64,000 nt of DNA from Clostridia bacterium. GTDB taxonomy: Bacteria > Bacillota > Clostridia > Acetivibrionales > JAFADI01. A program made the translations under genes and the position numbers. The stretch lies in contig JAOACY010000123.1 of the NCBI GenBank assembly GCA_026417615.1, forward strand, positions 1-64,000, read 5' to 3'. This document shows, one piece after another, positions 18,526 to 31,332 of this stretch; position 1 is the stretch's first letter; every line of letters begins with the position of its first letter. Under the pieces are notes generated by a model. The model saw nothing but the letters and a program-made list of their open reading frames with translations, was not told where the DNA came from and ran no database searches.

Positions 18526-18988
18526 ACTACGCTCCAAATTTATGAATTTTTGATTATTGTTACATGTGGACTACAAATCCACAAAAGTCATACATACAAA
18601 TAAACTTTTATATATTAAAAGTATTTTTGCCTCAAACTTGTAATATTCAATGTTTTCAAAGAACATTTTTGTCACCATACTATTATCTGTCTCTTGAAAT
18701 AAGAGCAAAATTATTGTAAAATCACCATTATAAGATTGCAAATAATTAGTATGCTCAAAATTATGTTTGGTAAAATAATAAGTTAACAACTCATAGTATT
18801 AAATTACTTATTGATATATTAGCATCGGATTTATAACTTTTCGATGGAATCATTTTAGATTTAGTGTATTTTTTTTGCTACCATACAAAAATAACTTAAA
18901 ATATTTTATTTGTATATCCATAATGCACATGTTTGAAAAGTTTTAAAGGTAAATATTATACTATATAAAAAAGATTTCGGTGATTATC
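18526..18988. other. Divergent intergenic region, likely YesN-type control region
   Basis: A very A/T-rich 463-bp stretch between the permease operon (minus) and the two-component genes (plus). It contains a short inverted repeat TGTGGA/TCCACA just inside the permease leader and a plausible promoter for the kinase (18933-18962). A 72-codon ORF (18571-18789, minus) has no good ribosome site or recognisable domain and I do not count it. No clear direct-repeat operator for the AraC-type regulator could be picked out by eye. Confidence 0.5.
18933..18962 (+). promoter_or_regulatory. Candidate promoter for the sensor kinase
   Basis: TTGAAA at 18933-18938 and TATACT at 18957-18962 with an 18-bp spacer, 26 bp before the proposed kinase start. 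This is a reasonable sigma-A fit, but the region is so A/T-rich that chance matches are common. Confidence 0.4.
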
Positions 18989-20794
18989 TTGTTAAAAAAC
19001 TTTGATAAATTTAGATTAAACTATACAACAAAACTTATGCTGTCTAATTTACTTTTACTGGCATTGCCAGTATTTGTTCTTTTTTCTTATTTGTATTCAA
19101 ATTCTGTAAAAGCTATTGAAATTCAACAATCCTCAAGTCTTATGAATGAAGTTATTACAGCAAAAGCTCAAATTGAAAAGGAATTATCATCATTAGAGGA
19201 AAAAGCTTATGAAATATGCTCCAATCCAATTCTCGTTAATTATTTCAATAATCTTAAAATTAGCGATTTTGAAAGCATTCAAACTGCAAAGACTTATATT
19301 AATCCTTTAATTGCCTGGACATCAACATGGGAAGCAGGCAAGTTAAAATTTCGATTTTTTACGAATAACATCAAAATACCTGAATCAGATAATATTTACC
19401 ACTTTCAAGACTATACATCAACTATTTGGTTTAAAGAAATGGTTGCGTCTTCTCTTATTAATCCCAAATATGTAATATTAGATAATTCAAGAAAATTAAA
19501 ATTCATGCAAGCACCTGATAATGCTGACATTAAATATACCATATCAATCTTTATGCCTTTTCCTTCAAATATTTCAGAATCAGCAAACACATATATCGAA
19601 CTTTATTTTAAACCTGAAGCGTTATTTGACAGTGCTGCTGCAAAAGCAGTTTTTCAAAAAGGTATGTTTCTTGTTCTGACTAATGATGAGAAAATTTTAT
19701 ATTCGACTAAAAAAAATATGGAAAGTCTTTTGAAAGATGCTAAAAAATCTTTGAAAAGAACAAATTATTCAAACAATTACTTTTATCATGAAAAAACTCA
19801 TTATAATATTTATTCTGCTGAAATACCTAAATTAAACTGTATAATTGCAGGAATTATACCTCAATCAGAATTAATGAAGGATGTGAGAAGAACAAAAACG
19901 ATTTTTATTTTTGAATTTTCATTAGGAATTATTCTCCTGATTTTTTTCTCTTTTTATATATCAAGTGCGCTTACAAAAAAAGTAAAAAAACTTGTAAAGA
20001 TAATGAGGCTTGTCCAGAAGGGTGATCTTAATCAAAAAATAGAATTAAAAGGAAACGATGAATTTACTGAACTTGGTAATGATTTTAATATTATGATTTC
20101 AAAAATCAGACAATTAATTAATGAGGTTTATAAGGCAGAAATTCTTCAGAAAGAAGCTATATATAAATCTCTTCAAAGCCAAATAAATCCTCACTTTTTA
20201 TATAACACTTTAGAAACAATAAAAATGATGGCAGAAATAAATAAAAATAGAGATATATCTGACGCATTGACCTGCCTGGGTATGATGCTAAGATATAATT
20301 TAAAAACCGAAGAACACTTTGTACCATTAAAAAATGAACTAGACCAAATACAATATTATTGCGCTTTAGAAAATCTTATGTTGAACAATAGACTTTCTCT
20401 AAATATATCTTGTCCCGAAAGTTTATATAGCAAAATTATCATCAAGCTTGTAATCCAGCCATTGGTTGAAAATGCAATTATTCATGGTTTCGATAATTAT
20501 AGCGGACCTTGCATTATCGATCTTATAATAAAAGAAAGCTCAAATACTTTGGTAATAATAATTAAAAATAATGGCATACCTATACATAAAGAAAAAGCTA
20601 TTCAACTTATGGATTGGATTTCAGGCAAAATACCCCCAAAAGATATGCCTGTAAAAGGTTTCGGTGTGGGCTTGAGAAACGTTCATGAAAGAATTGTAAA
20701 TAAGTATGGTTCATCATATGGAATTATTTCAATAAATAACCAAGAAGACTATACATGTTTTACTCTATACCTTCCCCTTATTGATGTTATATAG
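18989..20794 (+). CDS. Sensor histidine kinase, YesM type
   Basis: About 601 residues. Order: TM1 (about 14-36), extracellular sensor domain, TM2 (about 305-325), HAMP (ALTKKVKKLVKIMRLVQKG onward), His_kinase domain with phospho-acceptor His near 402 in SQINPHFLYNTLETIKMM, and an HATPase domain with QPLVENAIIHG (N box) and GFGVGLRNVHERI (G box). It is the YesM/LytS-like class that pairs with AraC-type response regulators to sense sugars or binding proteins. The ORF track starts at GTG 18980, but that GTG is inside the GGTGAT ribosome site; TTG at 18989 is preferred. The regulator gene follows 49 bp later. Confidence 0.92.
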   Translation: MLKNFDKFRLNYTTKLMLSNLLLLALPVFVLFSYLYSNSVKAIEIQQSSSLMNEVITAKAQIEKELSSLEEKAYEICSNPILVNYFNNLKISDFESIQTAKTYINPLIAWTSTWEAGKLKFRFFTNNIKIPESDNIYHFQDYTSTIWFKEMVASSLINPKYVILDNSRKLKFMQAPDNADIKYTISIFMPFPSNISESANTYIELYFKPEALFDSAAAKAVFQKGMFLVLTNDEKILYSTKKNMESLLKDAKKSLKRTNYSNNYFYHEKTHYNIYSAEIPKLNCIIAGIIPQSELMKDVRRTKTIFIFEFSLGIILLIFFSFYISSALTKKVKKLVKIMRLVQKGDLNQKIELKGNDEFTELGNDFNIMISKIRQLINEVYKAEILQKEAIYKSLQSQINPHFLYNTLETIKMMAEINKNRDISDALTCLGMMLRYNLKTEEHFVPLKNELDQIQYYCALENLMLNNRLSLNISCPESLYSKIIIKLVIQPLVENAIIHGFDNYSGPCIIDLIIKESSNTLVIIIKNNGIPIHKEKAIQLMDWISGKIPPKDMPVKGFGVGLRNVHERIVNKYGSSYGIISINNQEDYTCFTLYLPLIDVI

Positions 20795-20843
20795 ATGAAG
20801 GCTAGTGTAATGATTTATATGGTCTATATAGAGGGTGGAATTT

Positions 20844-22412
20844 ATGGTCAGGATATTGATAGTAGATGATGAGGATATTATAAGAAGAGGACTTATTTCA
20901 ATGCTGAAAGACATTGTAATTGAAAAAATAGAATTTTTGCAGGCTGAAAATGGAAGGGCTGCGCTTGATATTATTCAAGGTAATTTTCCGGATATAATAA
21001 TAACAGATATTAAAATGCCTTATATGGATGGCTTACAGTTTATTGAAAGAATAAGGTCAATAGGATGTATCTCAAGAATAATAATTATCTCTGGTTTTGG
21101 TGAGTTTGATTATGCCAAAAAAGCAATTACATTAGATGTAGATGATTATTTACTTAAGCCTGTTCATAGAGAAAAGCTTCAACTTGCAATAACAAAGTCT
21201 ATTTCGCTAATAAAATCAAAGGACTCCCAGCCTCTTATAGATAAGCAGATATATATTCTTAATCAGACCATTGAAGAACTTAACAGAAAAAAACTCTTTA
21301 ACTTTATGAATGGTATTAATACCGATAAAATTGAACTTGAACATATAATAAAGATGCTTTCCGAGTACTCCGTTACAGATTATTTTTTTGTTTTAATTGT
21401 TGATTGCTTGAATTCTTTAGATATATCACGCAATAACGTTGAAAGAGAAATAATATCATTATTTGAAAACGAAACTAGAAAATACTTGCACGTTATGACA
21501 TTAGAAACACAACTAATATTTTTAAATGCAATAAAAGATGAATCAACCATTCAAATAATAATGAATGATATCCAATCGCTTCAAAGCTCTTTACTTAATC
21601 ATAAAATTTCTGTAGCAATAGGAATGAGTGACTTTAAGATTGGAATTGAATCATTACAAAGACTTTATTCTCAAGCTAAGATATGTATAAGACAGAAGCT
21701 TGTTGGTGGGCAAGATGTTTTCAAATACTCCGAGATAAGCAAAAGAAAAGCTCATATAACCTTTTCTGAAGAAATCTGGTCAAAAATAGATGTTGCTCTA
21801 GAAGTAGAGGATAAATTTATGCTTGATAAATATATATCCGAACTGCTTTATCAATTCCTTATTCAGAAAAATTTTTTGGTTAAGCAGATTGAGGATGCTA
21901 TGTTTACTTTTATTGTTAAAAAATTATCTGAAATTACTGAATATAATACTGATAACGAAATTGTTTCATCTTGTCTGCATAACTTTAAAAATGATATTAT
22001 TTCATGTAAAAAAGTTGAAGATTTAAAAATAGCTTTTTTGAAATCATTAAATCATTATATCGAAATTAATAAAAACTATCGCTCAAACAACAATAATAAA
22101 AAGATAATATATATTGTTCAAGAATATATAAAAAAACATTATTCAAAAAATTTAAGCCTTGACGTGCTGGCAAATTATGTATGTATGAACAGTGCCTATT
22201 TTAGTTCATTATTCAAGCGAGAAACAGGTCAAACGCTTACAAACTACATTATGGATGTTCGTTTGAACAAAGCAATAGAGTTATTAAAAGATCCAATCAA
22301 CAAAATTTATGAAATTGCTGAAAAAGTTGGTTTTGATGATGATAAATATTTCAGCAAAGTATTCAAAAAGAAATTTGGAGTTACTCCGTCAGAATTCAGA
22401 GAAAAATCATGA
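20844..22412 (+). CDS. AraC-family response regulator, YesN type
   Basis: A 522-residue regulator. The N-terminal receiver domain has the acidic pair VDDED, phospho-acceptor Asp55 in TDIKMP and Lys in LLKPVH. A middle region of about 250 residues has no named domain. The C-terminal two-helix-turn-helix AraC domain (about 420-520) has LSLDVLANYVCMNSAYFSSL and IYEIAEKVGFDDDKYFSKVFKK. It should be phosphorylated by the adjacent kinase and activate the divergent transporter/glycosidase genes. ATG at 20844 follows GAGGGTGG; the GTG at 20835 in the ORF track overlaps that site. It is the last gene of the accessory block before the glycolytic genes. Confidence 0.93.
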   Translation: MVRILIVDDEDIIRRGLISMLKDIVIEKIEFLQAENGRAALDIIQGNFPDIIITDIKMPYMDGLQFIERIRSIGCISRIIIISGFGEFDYAKKAITLDVDDYLLKPVHREKLQLAITKSISLIKSKDSQPLIDKQIYILNQTIEELNRKKLFNFMNGINTDKIELEHIIKMLSEYSVTDYFFVLIVDCLNSLDISRNNVEREIISLFENETRKYLHVMTLETQLIFLNAIKDESTIQIIMNDIQSLQSSLLNHKISVAIGMSDFKIGIESLQRLYSQAKICIRQKLVGGQDVFKYSEISKRKAHITFSEEIWSKIDVALEVEDKFMLDKYISELLYQFLIQKNFLVKQIEDAMFTFIVKKLSEITEYNTDNEIVSSCLHNFKNDIISCKKVEDLKIAFLKSLNHYIEINKNYRSNNNNKKIIYIVQEYIKKHYSKNLSLDVLANYVCMNSAYFSSLFKRETGQTLTNYIMDVRLNKAIELLKDPINKIYEIAEKVGFDDDKYFSKVFKKKFGVTPSEFREKS

Positions 22413-22830
22413 ATGATATCAGTTTGTGGAAATTTTGGATAATTGTACGAACTGACAATGATTAATAATTAAACCATAATTCAATTAATTTTTCATTGCC
22501 ATTTTATTATACATCCTGTTATATTAAATACGAAAATAGCTTACATTGAGAAAGTTATTGGGAAAATGCAATTTTACCCACCCGTAAACAATACCTCTAA
22601 GGAAAGTAAATTTATGCTCCAACCCTTAAAGGCATTTACATAAAATTCATCTTTGCGATGCTGTTAAAATGTCTTAAAATAATAACTTTTCTCCTCAATG
22701 CAAGCTATTTATCGTAAACTACACAGAACTTCATTTTTAAATAAAGACTGCTCTAAAGCTTTTGTTCTTGATTACATTTTTTTACATTGGTCCTCAATCA
22801 GAAATTTATTTGCATAAACTTTTTTATGCT
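22413..22830. other. Non-coding gap between the glycan locus and eno
   Basis: A 418-bp A/T-rich region between convergent genes. I see no credible ORF, RNA gene, repeat copy or target-site duplication. A 7-bp hairpin just after the eno stop (GCATAAA / TTTATGC, about 22812-22828) followed by A/T-rich sequence may act as a weak eno terminator. The gap marks a clear change from A/T-rich accessory genes to the more balanced core genes. Confidence 0.5.
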
Positions 22831-24180
<1,350 letters not shown>

Positions 24181-24252
24181 TTACATAACAAGCATGTCAG
24201 GAGCATTTGTTAATGTCCAAAGTATATTTTAACCATTTTCCTGAAGTTAAAA

Positions 24253-24284
24253 CAAAAAAAATAAGCCTGTTTGTCCAGGCTATT
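24253..24284 (-). terminator. Terminator after gpmI
   Basis: Minus-strand hairpin AGCCTG / CAGGCT with a 6-nt loop, followed by TATTTTTTTTG. A classic intrinsic terminator about 20 bp beyond the gpmI stop. Confidence 0.88.
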
Positions 24285-24303
24285 TATCAATAATAAAATC
24301 TGT

Positions 24304-25833
24304 TTACTTCACCAGCAATGACTCTCCAGTCATTTCAGCCGGTTTTTCAATGCCCATTATATCCAGCATCGTAGGTGCGAGGTCAGCCAGACGCCCATCC
24401 TTCAGCTTCATGCCTCCAAGGCCCACGCCGATTAAGGGTACGGGGTTTGTCGTATGGGCGGTGAAAGGGCCTCCCGTTTCAGGATCTATCATTTGCTCCG
24501 AGTTTCCATGGTCAGCTGTAATCAATGCTACGCCGCCCTGAGCTTCTATAGCTGCCACAACCTTTCCAACGCATGCATCAACAGCCTCCACAGCCGCCCT
24601 TGCCGCATCCATAATGCCTGTATGCCCAACCATGTCAGGGTTTGCAAAGTTTAAGATTATTACGTCATATTGCTTTGATTCAATTCTCCTTACAGCTTCC
24701 TCCGCCACCTCATAAGCGCTCATTTCAGGCTTCAGATCGTAGGTGGCCACCTTGGGCGAGGGTATCAGCGCCCTGTCTTCCCCTTCATAGACTGCTTCTA
24801 TACCACCATTGAAGAAGAAGGTAACATGAGCATATTTTTCTGTTTCAGCTATTCTTAGCTGCTTGTACCCTAATCTGCTAATGTATTCCCCAAAAGTATT
24901 TGTCAAGCTTTCAGGCTTGAATGCAACTGTCACATTGGGCATTGTCTTGTCATACTGAGTCATGCAAACAAAGTGCACAGGAAAATACTTTCTTTCAAAT
25001 CCGTCAAACTCCGGGTCAACGAAGGTTCTGGTTATTTCTCTTGCCCTGTCCGGCCTGAAATTAAAGAATATGACGGAATCACCTTCTCCTATTGTTGCAA
25101 CAGGCTTGCCATTTTCAACAATAACCGTGGGCTTTACAAACTCATCAAAGACTTCAGCCTCATATGAATCAGCCACAGCCTTAATCGGATCCTCTGCTTC
25201 AAGGCCTTTGCCCGATACCATTGCGTCATAAGCCTGCTGAACTCTTTCCCACCTCTTGTCGCGATCCATCGCATAGTATCTTCCCATAACGGAAGCAATC
25301 TTTCCAACGCCGATTTCCTTGAGCTTGGCAACAAGCTCTTCTGTATAACCCTTGGCGCTATCCGGAGGAACATCTCTGCCGTCATAGAAGCAGTGTATGA
25401 ATACATCCTCCAACCCCTGCCTTTTAGCAAGCTCAAGCAATGCATAGAGGTGTGTGTTATGGCTGTGCACTCCTCCGTCTGAAAGAAGTCCGAAAAGGTG
25501 AAGCCTTGAATTGTTCTTCCTGCAATTTTCGATTGCGTCAAGGAATTCCTTCTTTTCGAAGAAATCGCCGTCTTCTACGGATTTGGTTATCCTTGTCAGT
25601 TCCTGGTATACAATTCTCCCTGCCCCAATATTTGTATGCCCGACTTCAGAGTTGCCCATCTGACCCCTCGGAAGGCCGACATCCATGCCGCTGGTGCGAA
25701 TGGTTGCAGTTGGGTTTTGAGCCGCAAGTCTGTCAAGGTTGGGCTTATTTGCTGCTTTTATGGCGTTTCCTTCAACTGCAGGGTTATTGCCGTAACCATC
25801 TAAAATGATCAGTGCTACCAATTTATTCTTCAT
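24304..25833 (-). CDS. gpmI: 2,3-bisphosphoglycerate-independent phosphoglycerate mutase
   Basis: A 509-residue Mn-dependent phosphoglycerate mutase interconverting 3- and 2-phosphoglycerate. Alkaline-phosphatase-superfamily motifs are seen: LIILDGYG (metal Asp), MGNSEVGH with the phospho-Ser, [22 protein letters not shown] and [10 protein letters not shown]. Length is typical of GpmI. The start ATG at 25833 is close behind the pgk-tpiA terminator, so transcription from upstream is probably reduced rather than absent. It lies in glycolytic order between pgk-tpiA and eno. Confidence 0.98.
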   Translation of the reverse strand: MKNKLVALIILDGYGNNPAVEGNAIKAANKPNLDRLAAQNPTATIRTSGMDVGLPRGQMGNSEVGHTNIGAGRIVYQELTRITKSVEDGDFFEKKEFLDAIENCRKNNSRLHLFGLLSDGGVHSHNTHLYALLELAKRQGLEDVFIHCFYDGRDVPPDSAKGYTEELVAKLKEIGVGKIASVMGRYYAMDRDKRWERVQQAYDAMVSGKGLEAEDPIKAVADSYEAEVFDEFVKPTVIVENGKPVATIGEGDSVIFFNFRPDRAREITRTFVDPEFDGFERKYFPVHFVCMTQYDKTMPNVTVAFKPESLTNTFGEYISRLGYKQLRIAETEKYAHVTFFFNGGIEAVYEGEDRALIPSPKVATYDLKPEMSAYEVAEEAVRRIESKQYDVIILNFANPDMVGHTGIMDAARAAVEAVDACVGKVVAAIEAQGGVALITADHGNSEQMIDPETGGPFTAHTTNPVPLIGVGLGGMKLKDGRLADLAPTMLDIMGIEKPAEMTGESLLVK

Positions 25834-25855
25834 ATATTACACTCTCTTTCTTAAA

Positions 25856-25888
25856 TAAAAGGGCAACCCAAAGGATTGCCCTTTTTAA
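25856..25888 (-). terminator. Terminator after pgk-tpiA
   Basis: Hairpin GGGCAA / TTGCCC flanked by A- and T-runs, giving AAAGGGCAA on both strands. On the minus strand it ends in TTTTATTT, so it can terminate the pgk-tpiA message. It lies in the 66-bp gap to gpmI. Confidence 0.75.
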
Positions 25889-25899
25889 TTTTTATGCGA

Positions 25900-27846
25900 T
25901 TATGCGTCGTATTTGCAAATCTTTTCAAAATCATCAAGCTTGAGGCTGGCACCGCCGACAAGGCCTCCGTCAATATCGGACATGTTGAAGAGCTCTCCCG
26001 CATTGGCAGCCGTTACACTTCCGCCATACTGAATTCTGGTGCAGACGGAAACTTCTTCGCCGAAAAGCTCTTTGACAGTTTCCCTGATAATTGCACATAC
26101 TTCGTTAGCTTGCTCATTTGTGGCAGTTTTGCCTGTTCCGATTGCCCAGATAGGCTCGTAGGCAATCACCACATTCTTAACCTGTTCAGCAGTCATGCCC
26201 TGAAGGGCAATTTTAACCTGGTATCTTACCAGATCTGCAGTTACACCCTGTTCTCTTTGGGTTAGTGACTCACCTACACATATTATTGGAGTCATTCCGT
26301 ATTTTAATACCGCAAGGGCTCTCTTGTTGACAGTTTCATCAGTCTCACCGAAATACTGCCTTCTTTCAGAGTGTCCTATGATAACATAGTTAACCCCAAG
26401 TTCTGCAAGCATAGGACCTGAAACCTCACCGGTGAAGGCTCCTTTTTCCTCCCAGTGCATGTTCTGAGCTGCAACCTTTATATTGGAACCCTTTACGGCT
26501 TCAACCACAGCAGGAATGCAAACAAAAGGAACAGCGACTACAACTTCAGCGTCTGCATCCGCCACCCTCGCTTTAAGCGCTTCAACAAACTCTGCGGCTT
26601 CCTTTGGAGTCTTATTCATCTTCCAGTTTCCGGCGGCAATTTTCTTTCTTGGGTTTTTGTCCATAAGTACAGCTATTCCGGGAAGTATTTTGCCTTCAAG
26701 GAATTCCAGCGATGCTCCTCCGCCTGTTGAAATATGAGTGATTTTGTCCGCAAAGCCAAGCTGTTCTAAAGCGGCAGCGGAGTCACCGCCACCAACTATT
26801 GAAATGGCTCCGGATTCTGCAACGGCTCTTGCTATTTCCTTGGTGCCTGTGGCAAAATTGGGGAATTCAAACACTCCCATCGGTCCGTTCCACACTATTG
26901 TCTTTGCTTTCTTAATTTCCTTTGAGAACTTTTCTATAGTAAGCGATCCTATATCCATGCCCATCCAGCCGTCAGGCATATCATCCGAAGGCACATACTT
27001 GTGTTCGGTTTCATTCTTGAATTCCAGGCCTACTATACTTCCAATGGGAAGCATAAGGTTTACGCCCTTCTTTTCGGCCTTTTCCATCAAGCTCCTGGCA
27101 AGATTGAGCTTGTCGTCCTCACAGATTGAATTTCCTATTTTATAGCCTTTGGCCTTCAGGAATGTATAAGCCATTCCACCGCCGATAATCAGTGTATCTA
27201 CTTTATCGATGAGGTTTTCAATAACGGATATTTTGTCTGAAACCTTTGCGCCTCCAAGAATAGCCACAAAAGGTCTTTCAGGATTAGCAAGCGCCTTGCC
27301 CATGAATTCAAGCTCTTTCTGGATTAGGTATCCGCTTACCGCGGGAAGGTAATCAGCAAGACCTGCTGTAGAAGCATGTGCTCTGTGCGCTGTGCCGAAA
27401 GCGTCATTTACATATATTTCCGCAAGGCTTGCAAGCTCCTTTGTGAATGCGGGATCGTTCTTTTCCTCCTCCTTATGGAACCTTACATTTTCAAGCATGA
27501 GCACCTGGCCTTCCTCGAGGGCTGCTGCCTTGGCCTTTGCATCTTCACCTATAACATCTTCAGCCATTATGACTTCCTGCCCCAAAAGCTCGCTCAATCT
27601 TTTCGCCGCCGGCTTCATGCTGTACTTTTCTTCAAAGCCGTTTTTAGGTCTTCCCAGGTGGGAAACCAGTATGGTCTTCGCACCTTGGCTTACAAGGTAC
27701 TTGATAGTGGGAAGGGCACCGACTATTCTCTTATCGTCTGTTATGTTTCTGTCAGCATCCAATGGAACATTGAAGTCTACCCTCACAATAACCTTTTTGC
27801 CTTTTACATCAATATCTTCGATGGTCTTTTTGTTCAGCATTTTCAT
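25900..27846 (-). CDS. pgk-tpiA: Fused phosphoglycerate kinase - triosephosphate isomerase
   Basis: One uninterrupted 648-codon frame. Residues 1 to about 395 are phosphoglycerate kinase ([51 protein letters not shown]). After about four junction residues (DKNPRKK), the rest is a complete triosephosphate isomerase (AAGNWKMNK, catalytic His in IIGHSERRQ, Glu in [12 protein letters not shown], phosphate loop in YGGSVTAAN). Both sets of active-site residues look intact. The fusion recalls the Thermotoga PGK-TIM enzyme. The ORF track begins at GTG 27855; AGGAG lies about 10 nt before ATG 27846, which is preferred. Neighbours are gap upstream and gpmI downstream, each behind a terminator. Confidence 0.96.
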   Translation of the reverse strand: MKMLNKKTIEDIDVKGKKVIVRVDFNVPLDADRNITDDKRIVGALPTIKYLVSQGAKTILVSHLGRPKNGFEEKYSMKPAAKRLSELLGQEVIMAEDVIGEDAKAKAAALEEGQVLMLENVRFHKEEEKNDPAFTKELASLAEIYVNDAFGTAHRAHASTAGLADYLPAVSGYLIQKELEFMGKALANPERPFVAILGGAKVSDKISVIENLIDKVDTLIIGGGMAYTFLKAKGYKIGNSICEDDKLNLARSLMEKAEKKGVNLMLPIGSIVGLEFKNETEHKYVPSDDMPDGWMGMDIGSLTIEKFSKEIKKAKTIVWNGPMGVFEFPNFATGTKEIARAVAESGAISIVGGGDSAAALEQLGFADKITHISTGGGASLEFLEGKILPGIAVLMDKNPRKKIAAGNWKMNKTPKEAAEFVEALKARVADADAEVVVAVPFVCIPAVVEAVKGSNIKVAAQNMHWEEKGAFTGEVSGPMLAELGVNYVIIGHSERRQYFGETDETVNKRALAVLKYGMTPIICVGESLTQREQGVTADLVRYQVKIALQGMTAEQVKNVVIAYEPIWAIGTGKTATNEQANEVCAIIRETVKELFGEEVSVCTRIQYGGSVTAANAGELFNMSDIDGGLVGGASLKLDDFEKICKYDA

Positions 27847-28016
27847 TGTTTTCACGCTCCTACAAAATATTAAATATGTCTAAGATTTTAACACTATCAT
27901 AATTGCGCCAATTTAGTTTATCACAGTACAGGAAACACTATGTAATCTATCCAAATTTGCGCCTCGTTAACCGTAACTATTTTACATCTTTTTTCCTAGT
28001 TTTTCAATAGTCAGTC

Positions 28017-28049
28017 CCAAAAATAAAAGCCTGGTACGAATACCAGGCT
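28017..28049 (-). terminator. Terminator after gap
   Basis: Perfect 9-bp stem AGCCTGGTA / TACCAGGCT with a 4-nt loop, followed on the minus strand by TTTTATTTTTGG. Strong intrinsic terminator 20 bp behind gap; pgk-tpiA therefore probably also has its own promoter in the A/T-rich gap up to 27846. Confidence 0.9.
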
Positions 28050-28069
28050 CTTGTTTTAAATTCGTATGC

Positions 28070-29140
<1,071 letters not shown>

Positions 29141-29270
29141 TTATTTTCTGCATATTTTCAATAGTTATGAGAAAATTCATTAAATTTTTAACAAAGTAAT
29201 GCGGTTAAGGATTATTCCAGCTTAGAAACTGACATTGCAAGCTGAATAAAACAAACCCAGGCAAGGCATT

Positions 29271-30182
29271 TCAGCCTAAGCTTATTATATACTTATTGAC
29301 CAGCTTTGCAGGATGATAGGAAAGCTTTGCCTTGCGCAACCCTTCAACTCCCATATCCTCTTCTCTGTTGATGTACTTAGTGTCTGCCCAGGCGTTTTCA
29401 CAAAACTGCTGGTTAATAAGAGTATACAGTCCGTCAATACTGGCGTTTGCCTTCTCCAAAAGGATTACCGCCGTGTCCTTGTTAAGCATTTCGCCTACGG
29501 TATAAGCCTCCGGCCTGCCATCCACATAAATTATCGCGCCCGTGCACCCAAGTCTTTCATAGTTATGCAGAAGGTCGTCCGCCGCACACTTTTCAAAATA
29601 CAGTCCCCTATGCTTGTTGCTGCTTCTTTTGGCATACCATTCATTCGATATCCTCAAACAATCCTCAAGATTATCGGGAGTTATTGCAGCATACTCGTAA
29701 TGATGCTCCCTTTTGAATTTATTTATATGATTCCTTTTACCGTCGTATTTTTTACCTGCCAGCTTTATAAGGTCCTGTGTCAAATAAACATAATCGCTGT
29801 TCCTTCTGTCAAAAACTATAGCCTTCTCTGATTTGACATAATTCCTAAAAAGCTGCAGCCGATCCTCCTCAACTCGCCTGAACTGAAATTTCCAGCCGTT
29901 TTTTGCAAAGTATCTTCCAAGAGCCTCCACCGCACCTTTAAAATCATCCTCGTTTATCTCCCCCATGGGCATGAAGCAGAAAGGCTCATCCTTTTCAGGC
30001 ACTGCGACAACACACAGAAGCCCGTTTATTATTGCATATCTGGATCTGAAATAATGCCTCCACATGTAGACATTTGTAAAACTGAGATCAGACGCCTGAG
30101 GCTGGAATTTTTCAAGGTACTTGTCAAAAACCTCTTTATCGTCAACACTGACTTCAACAAAATCCAGAATATCCTCCTCCAA
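29271..30182 (-). CDS. DUF2156 / phosphatidylglycerol lysyltransferase-like protein
   Basis: A 303-residue soluble protein of the DUF2156 family, which has two GNAT-like lobes related to the C-terminal domain of MprF. Visible features are LSFTNVYMWRHYF, GKKYDGKRNHINKF and the closing YINREEDMGVEGLRKAKLSYHPAKLVNKY. The missing membrane domain argues against lipid lysinylation in the MprF manner; an aminoacyl- or acyl-transfer role is possible. It starts 3 bp after the peptidase stop, so the two are translationally linked. The start ATG lies after GGAGGA. Function unproven. Confidence 0.8.
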   Translation of the reverse strand: MEEDILDFVEVSVDDKEVFDKYLEKFQPQASDLSFTNVYMWRHYFRSRYAIINGLLCVVAVPEKDEPFCFMPMGEINEDDFKGAVEALGRYFAKNGWKFQFRRVEEDRLQLFRNYVKSEKAIVFDRRNSDYVYLTQDLIKLAGKKYDGKRNHINKFKREHHYEYAAITPDNLEDCLRISNEWYAKRSSNKHRGLYFEKCAADDLLHNYERLGCTGAIIYVDGRPEAYTVGEMLNKDTAVILLEKANASIDGLYTLINQQFCENAWADTKYINREEDMGVEGLRKAKLSYHPAKLVNKYIISLG

Positions 30183-30185
30183 TGC

Positions 30186-31316
30186 TTATTTTTCTTTTAT
30201 TTGGAGCATTCCCTTTCCGATTATGGCAATAAGAAATTCAGCGGCCTTTGCCATATCCTCTATTTTTATCTGTTCATTCACGCTGTGCACCTTATCCATT
30301 CCTATGCTGACATCTACAGCTTGTATTCCATTTCCGTTCACAATATTTGTATCACTTCCTCCTCCCGTAGCCTCAAGCCTCAGTTCAATTCCTGAAGCTT
30401 CGGAAGCCTTCTTGAGTATACCTATGATTTCATCATTCTCTCCTATTTTGAAAGCAGGGTACATCAATTCGGATTTGAACTCCACACTGCCCCCGAATTT
30501 TTCCGCTGCCTGCTCCAGACATTGCTTCATATGCTGAGTCTGGGCTTCAAGCTTTTTCTCGTCAAGGCTCCTTGCCTCAGCCTTTAATTCCACCCTGCCG
30601 CATACTATATTTGTAGCGTGCCCTCCACTGATAATGCCTATGTTTGCAGTTGTCTCGGCGTCAATTCTGCCAAGCTTCATCATTGAAATGGCATAAGCGG
30701 CTATCTGTATCGCGCTAATGCCTTTTTCCGGCTCAATGCCTGCATGAGCGGACTTTCCATTCACTGCCGCATCAATCTTGTTTTGCGACGGAGCTTTGAC
30801 GGCAACTGTGCCGATAGGGCCTCCATTATCCATTATAAAGGCAAATTTTGCATATATCCTGCCATAGTCAAGATTTTTTGAGCCAAGGAGCCCAACTTCC
30901 TCTCCCATTGTAAATACAATCTGGATATCCCCGTGGTCAATTTTGTCTTCCTTTAAAACCCGCAGTGTCTCAAGTATGCATTCAACGCCTGCAAGATCAT
31001 CTCCGCCAAGCACCGTTGTTCTATCAGTTCTGATATATTCTCCGTCAACAACCGGTTTTTTTCCTGTTCCAGGCACTACAGTATCCATATGAGCCATAAG
31101 CAAAACCGCGGGAACATCCATGTTTCCCTTGACTGTACATATGATGTTGCCGCAATTGCCGCCTGCCTTTGTTCCGGCATCATCCTCAAAGGCTTCATAG
31201 CCCATGGCCTCAAGCTTGGATTTAAGGACTTGCGCCATCTGCTTCTCATTCAGGCTGAGGCTGTCGATCTTCACGAGTTCAATGAACTCCTCCGCCATTC
31301 TTTCCCTGTTAACCAT
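30186..31316 (-). CDS. M20-family metallopeptidase, PepT-like
   Basis: A 376-residue di-zinc peptidase of the M20 family. Metal-site motifs: MAHMDTVVPG, LGGDDLAGV and MGEEVGLLGS, with HAGIEPEKG in the dimerisation lobe and GGGSDTNIVNGNG near the C terminus. Similar proteins are annotated as PepT-like tripeptidases or M20/M42-type aminopeptidases. It probably trims short peptides in the cytoplasm. It lies in a short run, trmL - peptidase - DUF2156, with a 16-bp gap to trmL. The start ATG follows a ribosome site in GGAGGTAAT. Confidence 0.88.
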   Translation of the reverse strand: MVNRERMAEEFIELVKIDSLSLNEKQMAQVLKSKLEAMGYEAFEDDAGTKAGGNCGNIICTVKGNMDVPAVLLMAHMDTVVPGTGKKPVVDGEYIRTDRTTVLGGDDLAGVECILETLRVLKEDKIDHGDIQIVFTMGEEVGLLGSKNLDYGRIYAKFAFIMDNGGPIGTVAVKAPSQNKIDAAVNGKSAHAGIEPEKGISAIQIAAYAISMMKLGRIDAETTANIGIISGGHATNIVCGRVELKAEARSLDEKKLEAQTQHMKQCLEQAAEKFGGSVEFKSELMYPAFKIGENDEIIGILKKASEASGIELRLEATGGGSDTNIVNGNGIQAVDVSIGMDKVHSVNEQIKIEDMAKAAEFLIAIIGKGMLQIKEK

Positions 31317-31332
31317 ATATTACCTCCTTTGT

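Noticed and set aside
18571-18789. 72-codon minus-strand ORF in the divergent gap
   Set aside because: No ribosome site or recognisable domain and biased to A/T-rich codons.
22413-22830. Search for an integration or attachment site at the border of the accessory locus
   Set aside because: No tRNA, integrase or direct repeat is visible at either end, so a mobile island is not supported.
29232-29270. Possible terminator after the DUF2156 gene (AGGC / GCCT then TTTGTTTTATT)
   Set aside because: The stem is only four pairs with a long loop; not convincing.
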